Origin: M55B167 sp964406095
Lineage (GTDB): Bacteria > Verrucomicrobiota > Kiritimatiellia > RFP12 > UBA1067
Reading direction: 5' to 3'
NCBI GenBank assembly: GCA_964406095.1
Contig: CAYOQJ010000036.1
Location: 67,178-131,177 of the forward strand
Length of the DNA stretch: 64,000 bases
Below the pieces are notes generated by a model. It was not told the DNA's origin. It made no database searches and saw only the letters and a list, made by a program, of their open reading frames with translations. Positions 7,380 through 16,910 of the stretch are shown here, piece after piece (position 1 is the first letter of the stretch; every line of letters begins with the position of its first letter). The position numbers were made by a program, and so were the translations under genes.

Positions 7380-9212
7380 TTATCGGAATATTATGTACAA
7401 CAACATCGTGGCAACTATCACACAAATACCAGCTACTCTGGCGCCTTTTGAAGTTTCCAGATTCATCGTTGTGTTTGCTTTGAACTCAACCGGCTGGTCA
7501 AGTCGGAAGAAAAGTCCCATTACAAACATAATCACCAGAACTAACCCGAAGCAGAGTGCCATGCGGTTTAAGAAGTCCAACCCGGGACAGGCGTATTTCA
7601 GAATACCATAAAGCACCGGATTGGCCCATAGTCCAACTACACCAGTAATGCCAGCTGCCCTGCGATTCAACAGACCGAACACGAATACCGCCAGTATGCC
7701 GGGTGAAACATACCCCTGAAACTCCTGAATATAAGTGAATATACCCCCGAATTTCGGGTTGTCAAGTAGCGGAGAAACCACACAGCCAATCACTACGAAT
7801 ACACCTACGCATATACGACCGATCATCACAAGCTGCTTCTGCGTCGCCTGGCGATTTATGTAGGAGTGATAAATATCAATTGAAAAAATCGTTGAGGCGG
7901 CATTTAACACCGCCGCCAAAGATGAAATGATCGCACCCAGCAGGGCTGCCACAATAAAACCGAAAAGTCCTTTACCCTTGGGAATTAACCGCCCGATCAG
8001 CAACCCCAAAGCTGAATCGGATTTGTATTCAGCCTGCTCCTTGACTGTAATCTTTTTTCCACTCTTTTGTGCAACTGTCTCAACTCTGGCATTGTATTCA
8101 AAAACAGCCTGAGCCTTGTCAGGATTGGCGGCAACCCAGGTGTCGAGCGGTTTGAAAGTCATGGTTCCAATCTGTTGTTCAGCAGATATCGCATTAAAAG
8201 AACGCAGGAAATCCGCTTCAGCCTTCTGGGCCATATCCTTACTGTACAGATTGAATGCGATGATGCCCGGAAAAACAATTATAAATGGTATAATCAGTTT
8301 CAGAGCCGCCGCAAAAACAATCCCCTTCTGGCCTTCCGCCAGCGAAGATGACCCCAAAATACGCTGCGTGATATATTGGTTTAATCCCCAGTAATAAAAG
8401 TTTGGTATCCATAAACCGACACACAATGCGGTCCAGGGAATAATCTTATCAGTTTTAGGCAGAAACATATGCAACTTGCTGGAATTCAAATCAATAAACC
8501 GGGTTAAGCTACCGGCGCTGTCAGCAAGCCCGCTTACCGCAGCGCCGGTGCCATCCACTAACTCGGCAGCAGGTGCGGCCCCAAGTGCTTTGAATGCCAA
8601 CCATGCGATAATCGCGCCTCCGATTATCAATGCCGTACCCTGAATCAGATCGGCCCATGCACATGCCTTCAGACCCCCCGCCGCCACATAAACCGCAGCC
8701 AACAAACCCATTGCCCAACAACACTGCCGCAAGGTCACATTCACCCCGTTCTCAATCAGTAAATCCCGCATTGGTAAAGCACCGGCATAAATAACTCCGG
8801 ATAGTGATACCCCCACCAGAATGATCATCATGAAAATAGCCATCGATGAACGAGCAAAATGGTTATAGCGATGCTCCAAAAAACCCGGAATCGTGTAAAT
8901 TCCGGTTTTCAGAAAATACGGCAGAAACGCAAAAGCCACCACCACCAGAGTTACCGCTGCCATCCACTCATAACTTGCAATCGCAATACCTAGATAAGAG
9001 GCTGCCTGTCCGGACATGCCTACAAACTGCTCGGCAGAGATATTCGCCGCAATCAGCGATACGCCGATCAGCCACCAAGTCAGACCACGACCGGCCAGAA
9101 AATAATCGGCCGCCCCTCCCTCGGCACTATGGGCACTTTTGCTCTTCCACAACCCCAAACCGACAACTCCTGCAATGAATGCTAAAAATACAACAATATC
9201 GACTATTCCCAT
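7380..9212 (-). CDS. Sodium/solute symporter, SGLT-like (SSS family)
   Basis: Inner-membrane secondary transporter of 610 residues with about 13-14 hydrophobic segments. The N-terminus contains DYFLAGRGLTWWLIGVSL and AANISAEQFVGMSGQA, the signature of the SGLT branch of solute:sodium symporters; GFLEHRYN follows. A long hydrophilic loop (about residues 330-400, rich in K, E and A) interrupts the later helices. Sugar is the likely substrate by family, but the cargo cannot be read from sequence. A strong AAGGAG site precedes the ATG. The next upstream gene, a secreted beta-propeller on the same strand, is separated by about 155 bp. Confidence 0.9.
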   Translation of the reverse strand: MGIVDIVVFLAFIAGVVGLGLWKSKSAHSAEGGAADYFLAGRGLTWWLIGVSLIAANISAEQFVGMSGQAASYLGIAIASYEWMAAVTLVVVAFAFLPYFLKTGIYTIPGFLEHRYNHFARSSMAIFMMIILVGVSLSGVIYAGALPMRDLLIENGVNVTLRQCCWAMGLLAAVYVAAGGLKACAWADLIQGTALIIGGAIIAWLAFKALGAAPAAELVDGTGAAVSGLADSAGSLTRFIDLNSSKLHMFLPKTDKIIPWTALCVGLWIPNFYYWGLNQYITQRILGSSSLAEGQKGIVFAAALKLIIPFIIVFPGIIAFNLYSKDMAQKAEADFLRSFNAISAEQQIGTMTFKPLDTWVAANPDKAQAVFEYNARVETVAQKSGKKITVKEQAEYKSDSALGLLIGRLIPKGKGLFGFIVAALLGAIISSLAAVLNAASTIFSIDIYHSYINRQATQKQLVMIGRICVGVFVVIGCVVSPLLDNPKFGGIFTYIQEFQGYVSPGILAVFVFGLLNRRAAGITGVVGLWANPVLYGILKYACPGLDFLNRMALCFGLVLVIMFVMGLFFRLDQPVEFKANTTMNLETSKGARVAGICVIVATMLLYIIFR

Positions 9213-9367
9213 TGTGTTCTCCTTCTTGACTTAAATCAAAAATTAAATTTTTTAACAGAAAAATTTCTCCCAACTCGTGGAAAAGTCATAATCCGACCGC
9301 ATCAAGTCGTTCAGTTGCCAAAAATACGGCCCACAACGTAAAGCAGCAATACCCGCGTAAATAAAAC

Positions 9368-10597
9368 TCATTTACCAACCGCAAAAGCCGCAAGACCCCT
9401 GCCGCGACGCAGATACATCACGCCATGCGCAACCACAGGCGAAGACCAATGCTGATCATTGCCATAGGTGATTTTGAACGTTCCGTTTACAGTGTAGCTG
9501 TTTTCATCAACTTTAAGCAACAAAACTTTTCCGCCTTTTTCGTCATATGTGATCATCATGCCATTACCCAAAATGCAGAATGATGTCTTGTTCGCTTCCT
9601 CCACAGTGTACACAGCCCTCCCACTCGAGGGATCAAAACACCAAAGCTTACCACCGCCGGATGAAAATATCCTCCCTTTGTAAAAGGCGACACCCTGAAA
9701 ATGATTATCGGAGGCTTTCTCTTTCCAAAGCTGTTTAACATCATTGCCTTTAATTTCGATTACCTCAGCCCCATATTTATAACCGGAAGATATGAAAACA
9801 CGATCCTGCCCCGCCAACACAGGTGTATTCGGATGAACCGCATGCCTGTTACGATAAGCGTATTTCCAAAGCACTCCGCCACTAGCAGCATCCAGCCCGA
9901 CCGTATGGTCTTCAAGTGATGTCACAACCTGCCTTTTACCGTTGATCGTCAATAAGGCCGGTGAACAATAAGCACTTTTTTCACTTAACTCAGTAGTTTT
10001 CCAGATCAAATCACCATCGGTGATATCCAGTGCCACTACAGAAGCCTGTTCACCACCAGGCTGACAGATCAGGGTTCCATCGTAAATCAAAGGACTTTCC
10101 GCGATGCCCCAGGTGATGTTGCGCATGCCATATCTCTGCGCAGTATCCACCCGCCAGATAACCTTGCCGTCAGAAGCACTCATAGCCACAACCTCCCCCA
10201 ACCCGCTGATAACATACAGCGTATCACCCAGATATGTGGGGGTGGTTCGTGCCCTCTCAAAATTCTTGCCCCACTCAGCTCCGTACTCACTATTCCATAA
10301 AGCCGATCCATCCTGCGCATTGAAACAATAAATCTTACCGCGCCGATCCTTTTTGTCACCAACATTGCCGGTAATATAAATTCTGCCGTCAACAATAATC
10401 GGCTCCGAATAACCGTCACCTTCCATCTCAATCTGCCAAAGTTGCCGAGGGCCGTCCTTCGGCCACGTTTCAGCCACAATTTCATCCGCTATCACTAAAT
10501 CTCGATTGCTGCCACGCCACTGCGTCCAATCACCAGCCTGTAAAATCACCGCTGCCAGCAGTACGACAGAAACCAGTAAAACCATACGTAAACCCAT
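9368..10597 (-). CDS. Secreted PQQ-like beta-propeller protein
   Basis: 409 residues with signal peptide GLRMVLLVSVVLLAAVILQAG. The mature protein starts with DWTQWRGSNRD, a motif common in planctomycete and verrucomicrobial proteins annotated as PQQ-like or BamB-like beta-propellers. Several blades are visible, each with a G-x-x-x-WR or LWK pattern (GKIYCFNAQDGSALW, GEVVAMSASDGKVIW, VVALDITDGDLIW). No dehydrogenase domain is attached, so enzymatic activity is doubtful; it may bind or scaffold partners in the periplasm. An in-frame start at 10705 exists, but ATG at 10597 has GGAGGGG 7 nt upstream and begins a good signal peptide, so it is preferred. Confidence 0.85.
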   Translation of the reverse strand: MGLRMVLLVSVVLLAAVILQAGDWTQWRGSNRDLVIADEIVAETWPKDGPRQLWQIEMEGDGYSEPIIVDGRIYITGNVGDKKDRRGKIYCFNAQDGSALWNSEYGAEWGKNFERARTTPTYLGDTLYVISGLGEVVAMSASDGKVIWRVDTAQRYGMRNITWGIAESPLIYDGTLICQPGGEQASVVALDITDGDLIWKTTELSEKSAYCSPALLTINGKRQVVTSLEDHTVGLDAASGGVLWKYAYRNRHAVHPNTPVLAGQDRVFISSGYKYGAEVIEIKGNDVKQLWKEKASDNHFQGVAFYKGRIFSSGGGKLWCFDPSSGRAVYTVEEANKTSFCILGNGMMITYDEKGGKVLLLKVDENSYTVNGTFKITYGNDQHWSSPVVAHGVMYLRRGRGLAAFAVGK

Positions 10598-10930
10598 AAT
10601 AACCCCTCCATAAAGAATAAACTTAAATCTACTCGATGCTCCGCATTCTAAGCTATTCATAATTTGATACCAAGCGCAAACTACTTTTCTCACAGGAAAA
10701 TACAATTTTCCGCAACACAGTTCCTCGCTCCGTCACCACTCCCCCCTGCACGATAGTGATAAATCCATCCCTCGACTGCTACCAACCGACAGTTACGAAA
10801 ATCTGTCCAAATACCGAATTTTTTTGTTTGTGCACACCCGTACGCATGCGTTATATTGGACGCATAGTTTTAGAGATATTCTATACTCCTGTATTCCGCA
10901 AATGAATTTTGATATGAGTGAATTTTTGAT
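10598..10930. promoter_or_regulatory. Divergent intergenic region with a candidate promoter for the FHA regulator
   Basis: 333-bp gap with no credible gene. A plausible sigma-70-like promoter for the plus-strand regulator is TTGTGC (10828-10833), 18 nt, TATATT (10852-10857). A short duplicated segment TTTTGATATGAG occurs just before and across the regulator start (about 10907-10918 and 10924-10935). No -24/-12 sigma-54 promoter was seen. Confidence 0.35.
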
Positions 10931-12304
10931 ATGAGTAATCAGTCAGACGACAATATAAACAACGGCACACTTGTGATAACCGAGAGCAAGGGACGTGACT
11001 GTCTGCGGGTTCGCAAGACAAAACTTCTCGTCATAAGCGGCTCTCTTCAAGGACGCGAATTCATTGTCAACCGCGATGTGTTCACGGTCGGCTCCGGAAC
11101 GCACACCGACCTGCGCCTGGAAGATTCGACGGTTTCCAAGCGTCACTGTGAAATTTTAGTTGATGAAAACGGTTATCTTATCAAAGACCTCAACAGCACC
11201 AATGGCACTTTCGTCCAAGGCGTGCGAGTTGATTCAGCCCACCTGGCCCCAGGCTCTGAAATCCGCCTGGGCAAAGTCAGGATCGTATTTTGTCCGCTAC
11301 AGGACTCCAGCGATATACCCCTCTCCCGTAACGAATCATTCGGGAAGATGCTCGGCAAGTCAGTGCCTATGCGACGCATTTTCTACATCGCCGAAACATA
11401 CGCCCCATCCGATGCCACCATCATGATCACAGGTGAAACCGGCACTGGTAAAGAGATCCTGGCCGAAGAGATTCACAATCACTCAAATCGACGCAATAAA
11501 CCCTTTATTGTAATTGATTGTGCCGCAATATCGAAGGAATTGATCGAAAGTGAACTGTTTGGACACATCAAGGGCTCTTTCACCGGCGCTAATGCTGATA
11601 GACAGGGTGCCTTTGAACTTGCCGATGGCGGCACCGTGTTTTTAGATGAGATCGGCGACCTATCCTCTGATCTGCAACCCAAGTTGCTGCGCGTCTTGGA
11701 AAAACGCGAAATTCGTCGCGTGGGCTGCAACAGAGTTCGTAAAATCAACGTTCGTATCATAAGTGCCACCAATCGCAACCTCGCGCAGGAGGTCAACGAA
11801 AACCGCTTTCGCGAAGACCTTTTTTATCGACTTTCTGTAGTCCACCTGGAACTGCCGGCTCTACGTCACAGACGTGATGACGTACCCCTGCTGGTCACCC
11901 GTTTTCTGACAGATATGCACGACGAAAAAGCCGTTGATCAGATTGCGGATTTTGAACGTACAATGAATATCCTGAAACGTTACGATTGGCCGGGAAATGT
12001 GCGCGAACTGCGCAATCTTATTGAACTCGCCTTCTACAGTGAACACCGCCCCGTCAATCTGAGTACATTCTTGAGCATAGGCCATCTGAAAGCAGGTTTT
12101 TCAAATGAACCGCCTGATATGAATTTTGACACCGAACGCCCTTTTAAAGATGCTAAAAACGAACTGATCGAAGATTTTGAAAAAGCATATCTGCGTGATC
12201 TTCTCGAACGTAACAAACAGAATATCTCACGTTCAGCGCGCGAGGCGGGTATTGAACGCGCCTACCTGCAAAGACTTGTTAGAAAATATGGACTACGCGA
12301 ATAA
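10931..12304 (+). CDS. FHA-domain sigma-54-dependent transcriptional activator
   Basis: 457 residues. An N-terminal FHA domain (about 32-121) has VGSGTHTDLRL, SKRHCEI and LNSTNGT, the phosphothreonine-binding loops. Next comes an AAA+ sigma-54 interaction domain with Walker A GETGTGKE (168-175), the sigma-contact loop GSFTGA (215-220) and Walker B GGTVFLDE (233-240). A C-terminal Fis-type helix-turn-helix ends at YGLRE. The contact loop reads GSFTGA instead of the usual GAFTGA, a known tolerated variant. FHA input implies control by a Ser/Thr kinase, but no kinase gene is adjacent. Target genes are unknown. Confidence 0.93.
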   Translation: MSNQSDDNINNGTLVITESKGRDCLRVRKTKLLVISGSLQGREFIVNRDVFTVGSGTHTDLRLEDSTVSKRHCEILVDENGYLIKDLNSTNGTFVQGVRVDSAHLAPGSEIRLGKVRIVFCPLQDSSDIPLSRNESFGKMLGKSVPMRRIFYIAETYAPSDATIMITGETGTGKEILAEEIHNHSNRRNKPFIVIDCAAISKELIESELFGHIKGSFTGANADRQGAFELADGGTVFLDEIGDLSSDLQPKLLRVLEKREIRRVGCNRVRKINVRIISATNRNLAQEVNENRFREDLFYRLSVVHLELPALRHRRDDVPLLVTRFLTDMHDEKAVDQIADFERTMNILKRYDWPGNVRELRNLIELAFYSEHRPVNLSTFLSIGHLKAGFSNEPPDMNFDTERPFKDAKNELIEDFEKAYLRDLLERNKQNISRSAREAGIERAYLQRLVRKYGLRE

Positions 12305-12400
12305 TAATGAAAACGATTCATGTCAAAACAACCACTAATACCGAATTGTTAAATGTAACCAATGCAGTGCGCAAACACATTCTTTGACGCATGAGGATTG

Positions 12401-15229
12401 TCATGGTTCAGCGATGGTCTTGAAAATATGCGGCGGTTTGAGAGTCATGATAATCTCTTCGCCCTTCTCTCCGAAGTATCCGCCCCAGCCTACTCTCACA
12501 GCCTTTACCCGCACGGGATTCAGCCGTACACCGCGTGTCCTGCCTTTTTCACCGAACATTCTGAACTGACTGAACAACACGTAGGCTCGTTTTTCACCCG
12601 CTTCATTTAGAAAACGTCCGCTGGAGGCCAAATAGCGCATTCCATCGACGGTTTCCAGAAAAACCAACATCTCAGCGGAAGTTGATTGTCCTTCAGGCAC
12701 CGCAGCATCAATCACCAGACCGGCACTCCCGCTCAGATCAAGCGGATCTGAATAGTTGAAGCCCATAAAAAGATGGGTATCCACACCACCTTTTTTCAGT
12801 CGGGCGGCGGCCCGCCAACCGTTTTCCGCATCGCCCCGGATTTGAGCATTCACAAATTCGCCGTATCCCGCCCTCGGTTCCACCACCGGCAGAGCGACAC
12901 ATTGCAAAACACTGTCAATTTCAACTGGCAACTCCAGACGTGCGGCGGTGGCGGGTTCATCGGCACGGAACAACATCGCACGATACGCCCCGAGCTTGAG
13001 ATCAACGCGGTTTTTATTCATCAACGGAGTCATACGTCCGGTGATCGGATTCCACTTTTCTCTGACACCCTGGGAGTTGAAACAGAGTGTTCCGTGCCAT
13101 TCGTCGGCACTGTCATTGATGACAAAATAAACGGCATGATCATCCACAATCCGCTGTGTGATTCTGATCGGCGCATCCGGTTCCTGACTCCAAGCGGCTC
13201 TCTCCAACACACAGTCGACCATCTGCGGCACCAGAGAGATCATACTAGGCGGCAGATATATGCCCACCCCGCCGCTTCTATTGCGCACCGACGCGAATCC
13301 CTCTCGATCGCCGAACATCGTAGCTCCAAGTGCGGCTACCTCCTTCGAAGGCCACTGTTCGATGGAGTTAAGTGGCCGTGCGCCAGCTGCTATAACCACC
13401 CCACCTCTGCGCCAGAACTCGTGAATACGCCGCCAGGCCTGCAGTGGCAGGGTGTCGCACATCGGTAGCACAAGCACACGCCAACGCAGCTTGTTGTGCC
13501 ACAGCTCTTTATTCTTAACCGATGCATCCAGCAGCGCACGGCTGTCGATATAATTAAACTCACGATCAGCCTGATACAGCTCGGGGCCAACGGTGTCAAA
13601 CACACGCTCAATGCGGTAAGCATCCGCCTCGGCGGTCGCTCCCCTGTGAGCTGGCGCAAATTTAGGCCAGAGGCTTTCGATCGGATACAAAACGGCGATA
13701 TCACAGAGGGCATAACCGCCAGCCAACATTGTGGAACAGCGTCCGATCTCGGTGTTCAGCCGCCGCAACTGCTGATCATTCAAATTCTTGAAACTGTAGT
13801 AACTGGTCAGAGTGGTGATACCTCCCCACAACAGACGATGGCAACTGCCACGTATCTGATCTTCGGTCACAGTCACAACCTGCCGTTTGTCGTCTGCCTT
13901 GCGATAATGCTGTTTATGATCTGAAACCTCGCACATCACCAGATTTCTTTCGCGCAGATCGGCCGCACTGCGCGCCAGCCGCGCCACATCCCAGGATACT
14001 TCGAAGGGCAGACTACTCAGGCAGTCAATGCCCGGCGCATCCATCCGCCGCAGACAGCGGAAGAGATCGCCGTAGAAAGAAACGTGTGAAACCAGACTTT
14101 CCTCCATTAGCAGATGTCCACCGGACGGCAGGTTGTGTTTACGGCACCAGCTTTGGATTTGGCCGAAATAATTTTCTGACACCAGCTCAGCTACCGTATC
14201 CCAGAACATACACCGTACACGGGCTCCCTGTGCACCGGCATTAGCCACCAGGGCAGGCAACAGCGGCAGCAGCTCGACGCCATGTCGTTCCGCAAATGCT
14301 CCGGGCAGATTGTCTGACCAGGGCAACACGCGATAGGGCATAGGATGAAACCAGTAACTCTGTAGCGAAGGCTCATCAGTGAAGGTCGCCGCAAAATACT
14401 TCCCCAGATCGCGACCTAAGTGTCGGGCATAACGCTCATGCGTAACCTCCAGAAAGCGAGCGGTAGGTTCCGGCATCAGCAGGTTGATGCAAGGCTTTTT
14501 GAAAGCCAGACTGATCGCCGCATGAGTATTTTCGTAGATCAGATCGTCGGTCATCACCGTCACAAACCACTCGCCTGCGGGAGCTTGCCATCGCAGAACG
14601 CCCGCTGTTATATTATTTTGCAGATCAATTGAATCTTCGATTGCCACCACGTCGCCACGCACTGGCAGCGCCACTGCGGCAACCGGATCGCCGGGGGGCA
14701 ACTTCAGAGTTACGGCACCACCGCAGCTGTTGGTCTGCGCAATCAACAAACCGCGCGCCGCCCACTCAGGATGTCCACGCAGAGTGAGATCCCCGGCACT
14801 GCCCGAGGGATAGCCCTGCTCATCGTAAAGCCAGAGCGTCATGCCAGCATCTTTCGCCAGCTGCACACTGCGCACAAACGGCGGCCACTTTGTCGGGTCT
14901 TCCACATAGCCCTTGAAACTCACATTGCCAGCGAATCCTCCGAAACCCTGATCCGCAAGTTGCGTCAGAATCTGATTCTGACGCTGCGGGTCATCGGACT
15001 GATTATGGATGATTCGTAAAATCCGTGCCGAGGGCGGTGGATCGGCAAAACGTTCGACCAGAGTTCGCTGCTCAGCCGGCATACGTGGCAATGCGAACTT
15101 TTCCGTCTCCGCCATCGATTCTATTGCGAGCAGAGCACTCGCAGTCACTGCAAACCTGAAAATCCGGTTTGCTGCGACTGACAGAACACAACGCGGCAAC
15201 AAAAAAGCTGATTTCTGATCTTGTAACAT
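12401..15229 (-). CDS. Large secreted glycoside hydrolase-like protein (GH106-related pattern)
   Basis: 942 residues with a signal peptide (FRFAVTASALLAIESMA). The N-terminal catalytic half contains MTLWLYDEQGYPSGSAG, a motif seen in large proteins related to GH106 alpha-L-rhamnosidases, followed by TIM-barrel-like segments (FAATFTDEPSLQSYWFHPMPYR, with a candidate acid Glu in TDEPS). A beta-rich C-terminal part follows. Assignment to GH106 rests on motif memory and overall size; the substrate is not certain. Start choice: ATG at 15229 has GGGAGGG 7 nt upstream and gives a proper signal peptide, while the longer start at 15298 lacks one. It probably acts in the periplasm or outside the cell. 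Confidence 0.7.
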   Translation of the reverse strand: MLQDQKSAFLLPRCVLSVAANRIFRFAVTASALLAIESMAETEKFALPRMPAEQRTLVERFADPPPSARILRIIHNQSDDPQRQNQILTQLADQGFGGFAGNVSFKGYVEDPTKWPPFVRSVQLAKDAGMTLWLYDEQGYPSGSAGDLTLRGHPEWAARGLLIAQTNSCGGAVTLKLPPGDPVAAVALPVRGDVVAIEDSIDLQNNITAGVLRWQAPAGEWFVTVMTDDLIYENTHAAISLAFKKPCINLLMPEPTARFLEVTHERYARHLGRDLGKYFAATFTDEPSLQSYWFHPMPYRVLPWSDNLPGAFAERHGVELLPLLPALVANAGAQGARVRCMFWDTVAELVSENYFGQIQSWCRKHNLPSGGHLLMEESLVSHVSFYGDLFRCLRRMDAPGIDCLSSLPFEVSWDVARLARSAADLRERNLVMCEVSDHKQHYRKADDKRQVVTVTEDQIRGSCHRLLWGGITTLTSYYSFKNLNDQQLRRLNTEIGRCSTMLAGGYALCDIAVLYPIESLWPKFAPAHRGATAEADAYRIERVFDTVGPELYQADREFNYIDSRALLDASVKNKELWHNKLRWRVLVLPMCDTLPLQAWRRIHEFWRRGGVVIAAGARPLNSIEQWPSKEVAALGATMFGDREGFASVRNRSGGVGIYLPPSMISLVPQMVDCVLERAAWSQEPDAPIRITQRIVDDHAVYFVINDSADEWHGTLCFNSQGVREKWNPITGRMTPLMNKNRVDLKLGAYRAMLFRADEPATAARLELPVEIDSVLQCVALPVVEPRAGYGEFVNAQIRGDAENGWRAAARLKKGGVDTHLFMGFNYSDPLDLSGSAGLVIDAAVPEGQSTSAEMLVFLETVDGMRYLASSGRFLNEAGEKRAYVLFSQFRMFGEKGRTRGVRLNPVRVKAVRVGWGGYFGEKGEEIIMTLKPPHIFKTIAEP

Positions 15230-15533
15230 AGTTATCCCTCCCTTATGCAAACGCCCTTTAATCGAAAGAGTGCTTCTTTCACGCATCAAAACGCCCAACT
15301 TTCTTTTCTGAAGCTAGGGCGTTGAGAGACCCTCACATGTTTGAAAATTACGATTGCTCTAATTTACACCTTAGAACGTCATGTGGTTTGAAAGTAAAGT
15401 AGTATTGTACTATAAAATCAACTTCTATCATAAAAAATAAGAAGTTAAATCACTAGCATCGCATAGGTTGCTAAATTTCGGTAGTTCTCCCCCATACCCC
15501 CTTTATTTACAGGGGTTTGCGAGTGGATTTTAC
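15230..15533. other. Intergenic, upstream of the glycosidase gene
   Basis: About 300 bp of AT-rich DNA separating the glycosidase start from the transposase remnant. It must hold the glycosidase promoter, but I see no convincing -35/-10 pair, hairpin or gene. Confidence 0.3.
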
Positions 15534-15885
15534 TCATTTCCGAGACAGGGGTTTGTCGCTTCCCGTGTTGAGGCACATGTGGGTTTTTGCCGCCGCTCTC
15601 TTACGGCGGTGTTTTGCCCAGTCAATGCAGTTGAGGGCTAATTGCAGAGTTGTTGAGTCTATTGCGAATATGCTGCGCTTGATTCGGGCGAGAAAACCTG
15701 TAGGTTTTTTGTCATACGCAAAGTCGGGATGCGTCTGCTCGATGTGATCAAGAACTTCCCAAAATATTTGCTCTGCGATAGCCGCATCCCTGGTGCGATT
15801 GGCGTTGGAAAAAGTGTCACGTTTTGGTGGAGTGGAGCTCTTGATTTTCGATAGTTCGGCGGAATGAAGTTTAAGCCCATCACCC
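15534..15885 (-). pseudogene. IS4-family transposase remnant
   Basis: Read on the minus strand, one open frame of about 117 codons encodes an IS4-type transposase fragment: LHSAELSKIKSSTPPKRDTF, then SNANRTRDAAIAEQIFWEVL, FAIDSTTLQLALNCIDWAKH and RRKRAAAKTHM. This corresponds to the N-terminal to central part of transposases carrying the IDST catalytic block. The frame has no start codon (it opens after a TAG near 15890) and ends at a TGA soon after THM, so the C-terminal catalytic region is missing. It is a dead insertion-sequence fragment. No terminal inverted repeats or target duplication could be assigned. Confidence 0.8.
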
Positions 15886-15898
15886 TAGAAAAATCAAT

Positions 15899-16052
15899 TA
15901 AACCACGAAAATCACTAAAGTCACAAATTTAAGTGTATTATATATAACCACTTATAAGAAAAAGATGAAAAAACATATTCACCTCATGGGTTAGGTTACA
16001 AATCAATAGTTCGAACAGTGTTTTCGTGTGTTTCGTGTATTTCGTGGTTAGA
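15899..16052. repeat. Inverted pair of CACGAAA-type periodic repeats
   Basis: The left arm (15902-15928) reads AACCACGAAAATCACTAAAG and so on; the right arm (about 16022-16051), read in reverse complement, is AACCACGAAATACACGAAAC and so on. The two match at about 21 of 27 positions and are built on a 9-bp CACGAAAnn period. They enclose about 95 bp of AT-rich DNA without a gene. This could form a long imperfect hairpin or be a non-autonomous element. Confidence 0.6.
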
Positions 16053-16068
16053 TCATTCCCGTTTCTAG

Positions 16069-16234
16069 GGTTACTGTGGCGCGGCCCTACCGCCTTTTTT
16101 CCGCGGTCAAACCGGTTACTGTGGCGCGGCCCTACCCTACCGCCTTTTTTCCGCGGTCAAACCGGTTACTGTGGCGCGGCATTACCCTACCGCCTTTTTT
16201 CCGCAGTCAAACCGGTTACTGTGGCGCGGCATTA
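16069..16234. repeat. Tandem repeat, 45/50-bp unit, 3.4 copies
   Basis: Copies begin with GGTTACTGTGGCGCGGC at 16069, 16114, 16164 and 16214. The first unit is 45 bp and the next two are 50 bp; the 5-bp difference is one extra CTACC. Units also share GCCTTTTTTCCGC and GTCAAACC. The last, partial copy runs into a hairpin next to the hemolysin III stop codon. Confidence 0.85.
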
Positions 16235-16243
16235 TTGCCGCGC
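16224..16243 (-). terminator. GC-rich hairpin one base past the hemolysin III stop
   Basis: GCGCGGCA (16224-16231) pairs perfectly with TGCCGCGC (16236-16243) around a TTAT loop. It begins 1 nt beyond the TAA of the hemolysin III gene. There is no T-run after it on the minus strand, so it may protect the mRNA 3' end rather than act as a classic terminator. Confidence 0.45.
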
Positions 16244-16244
16244 A

Positions 16245-16910
16245 TTATTTCATGATCAAGGAAAAGAAGATACAAAAGAAATGGCAGATGGTGCCTGCCA
16301 TTACAAACAGGTGCCAGACGGCATGATGAAATGGCATAAAGTGCCAGATATAGAAGATCGTGCCCAGCGTGTACAGTGCCCCGCCCAACACCAGCCACAT
16401 GATACCCTGAGCATCCATTACCCTAATTATCGGACCGATGCCGATCACTGCAATCCACCCCATCGCGACATAGGCCAGCGTTGAGATCACTCTGTAGCGC
16501 CCGGTTGTGAAGAGTTTGAGCACAACTCCGACCAGAGCCATCCCCCAAACCACACCGAACATCGCCCAGGCGAGTACCGGATAGTGTGGACGCAGACCGA
16601 CCAGAACAATGGGGGTATAGGAGCCAGCTATGAGAAAGTAGATTGCTATATGATCGCACACCTCCATCGCATTCTTGAAACGCGATTCCGGCAGTGCGTG
16701 ATAGATGGAAGACATGGAATAAAGCAGAATAATGGTTGCCCCGAAAATAGAACCGCTGACAACCTTCCACACCCGCAAGCTTTCACTCTGGGCACCAAAG
16801 ACAACCATCAGGGTCAGCATTGCCGCCCCCAGATGGCTACCGACCGCATGCGTGGCGCAGTGCACCATCTCTTCGACAGCAGAATAGTGATGTGGTTCAT
16901 GTTGCAGCAT
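16245..16910 (-). CDS. Hemolysin III / PAQR-family membrane protein
   Basis: 221 residues with seven hydrophobic segments. Conserved PAQR-type positions are present: EEMVHCATHAVGSHLG at the start, SSIYHAL, DHIAIYFLIAGSYTPIVL, and HAVWHLFVMAGTICHF at the end, giving the histidines and aspartate that bind a metal in this superfamily. The name hemolysin III is historical; bacterial members (YqfA-like) are inner-membrane proteins of uncertain function. It is a single gene downstream of nothing obvious, 95 bp past the nfnB stop on the same strand. Confidence 0.88.
   Translation of the reverse strand: MLQHEPHHYSAVEEMVHCATHAVGSHLGAAMLTLMVVFGAQSESLRVWKVVSGSIFGATIILLYSMSSIYHALPESRFKNAMEVCDHIAIYFLIAGSYTPIVLVGLRPHYPVLAWAMFGVVWGMALVGVVLKLFTTGRYRVISTLAYVAMGWIAVIGIGPIIRVMDAQGIMWLVLGGALYTLGTIFYIWHFMPFHHAVWHLFVMAGTICHFFCIFFSLIMK

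Noticed and set aside
7210..7425. 71-codon minus-strand frame across the symporter stop
   Set aside because: It overlaps the symporter C-terminus in another frame and spans the terminator hairpin.
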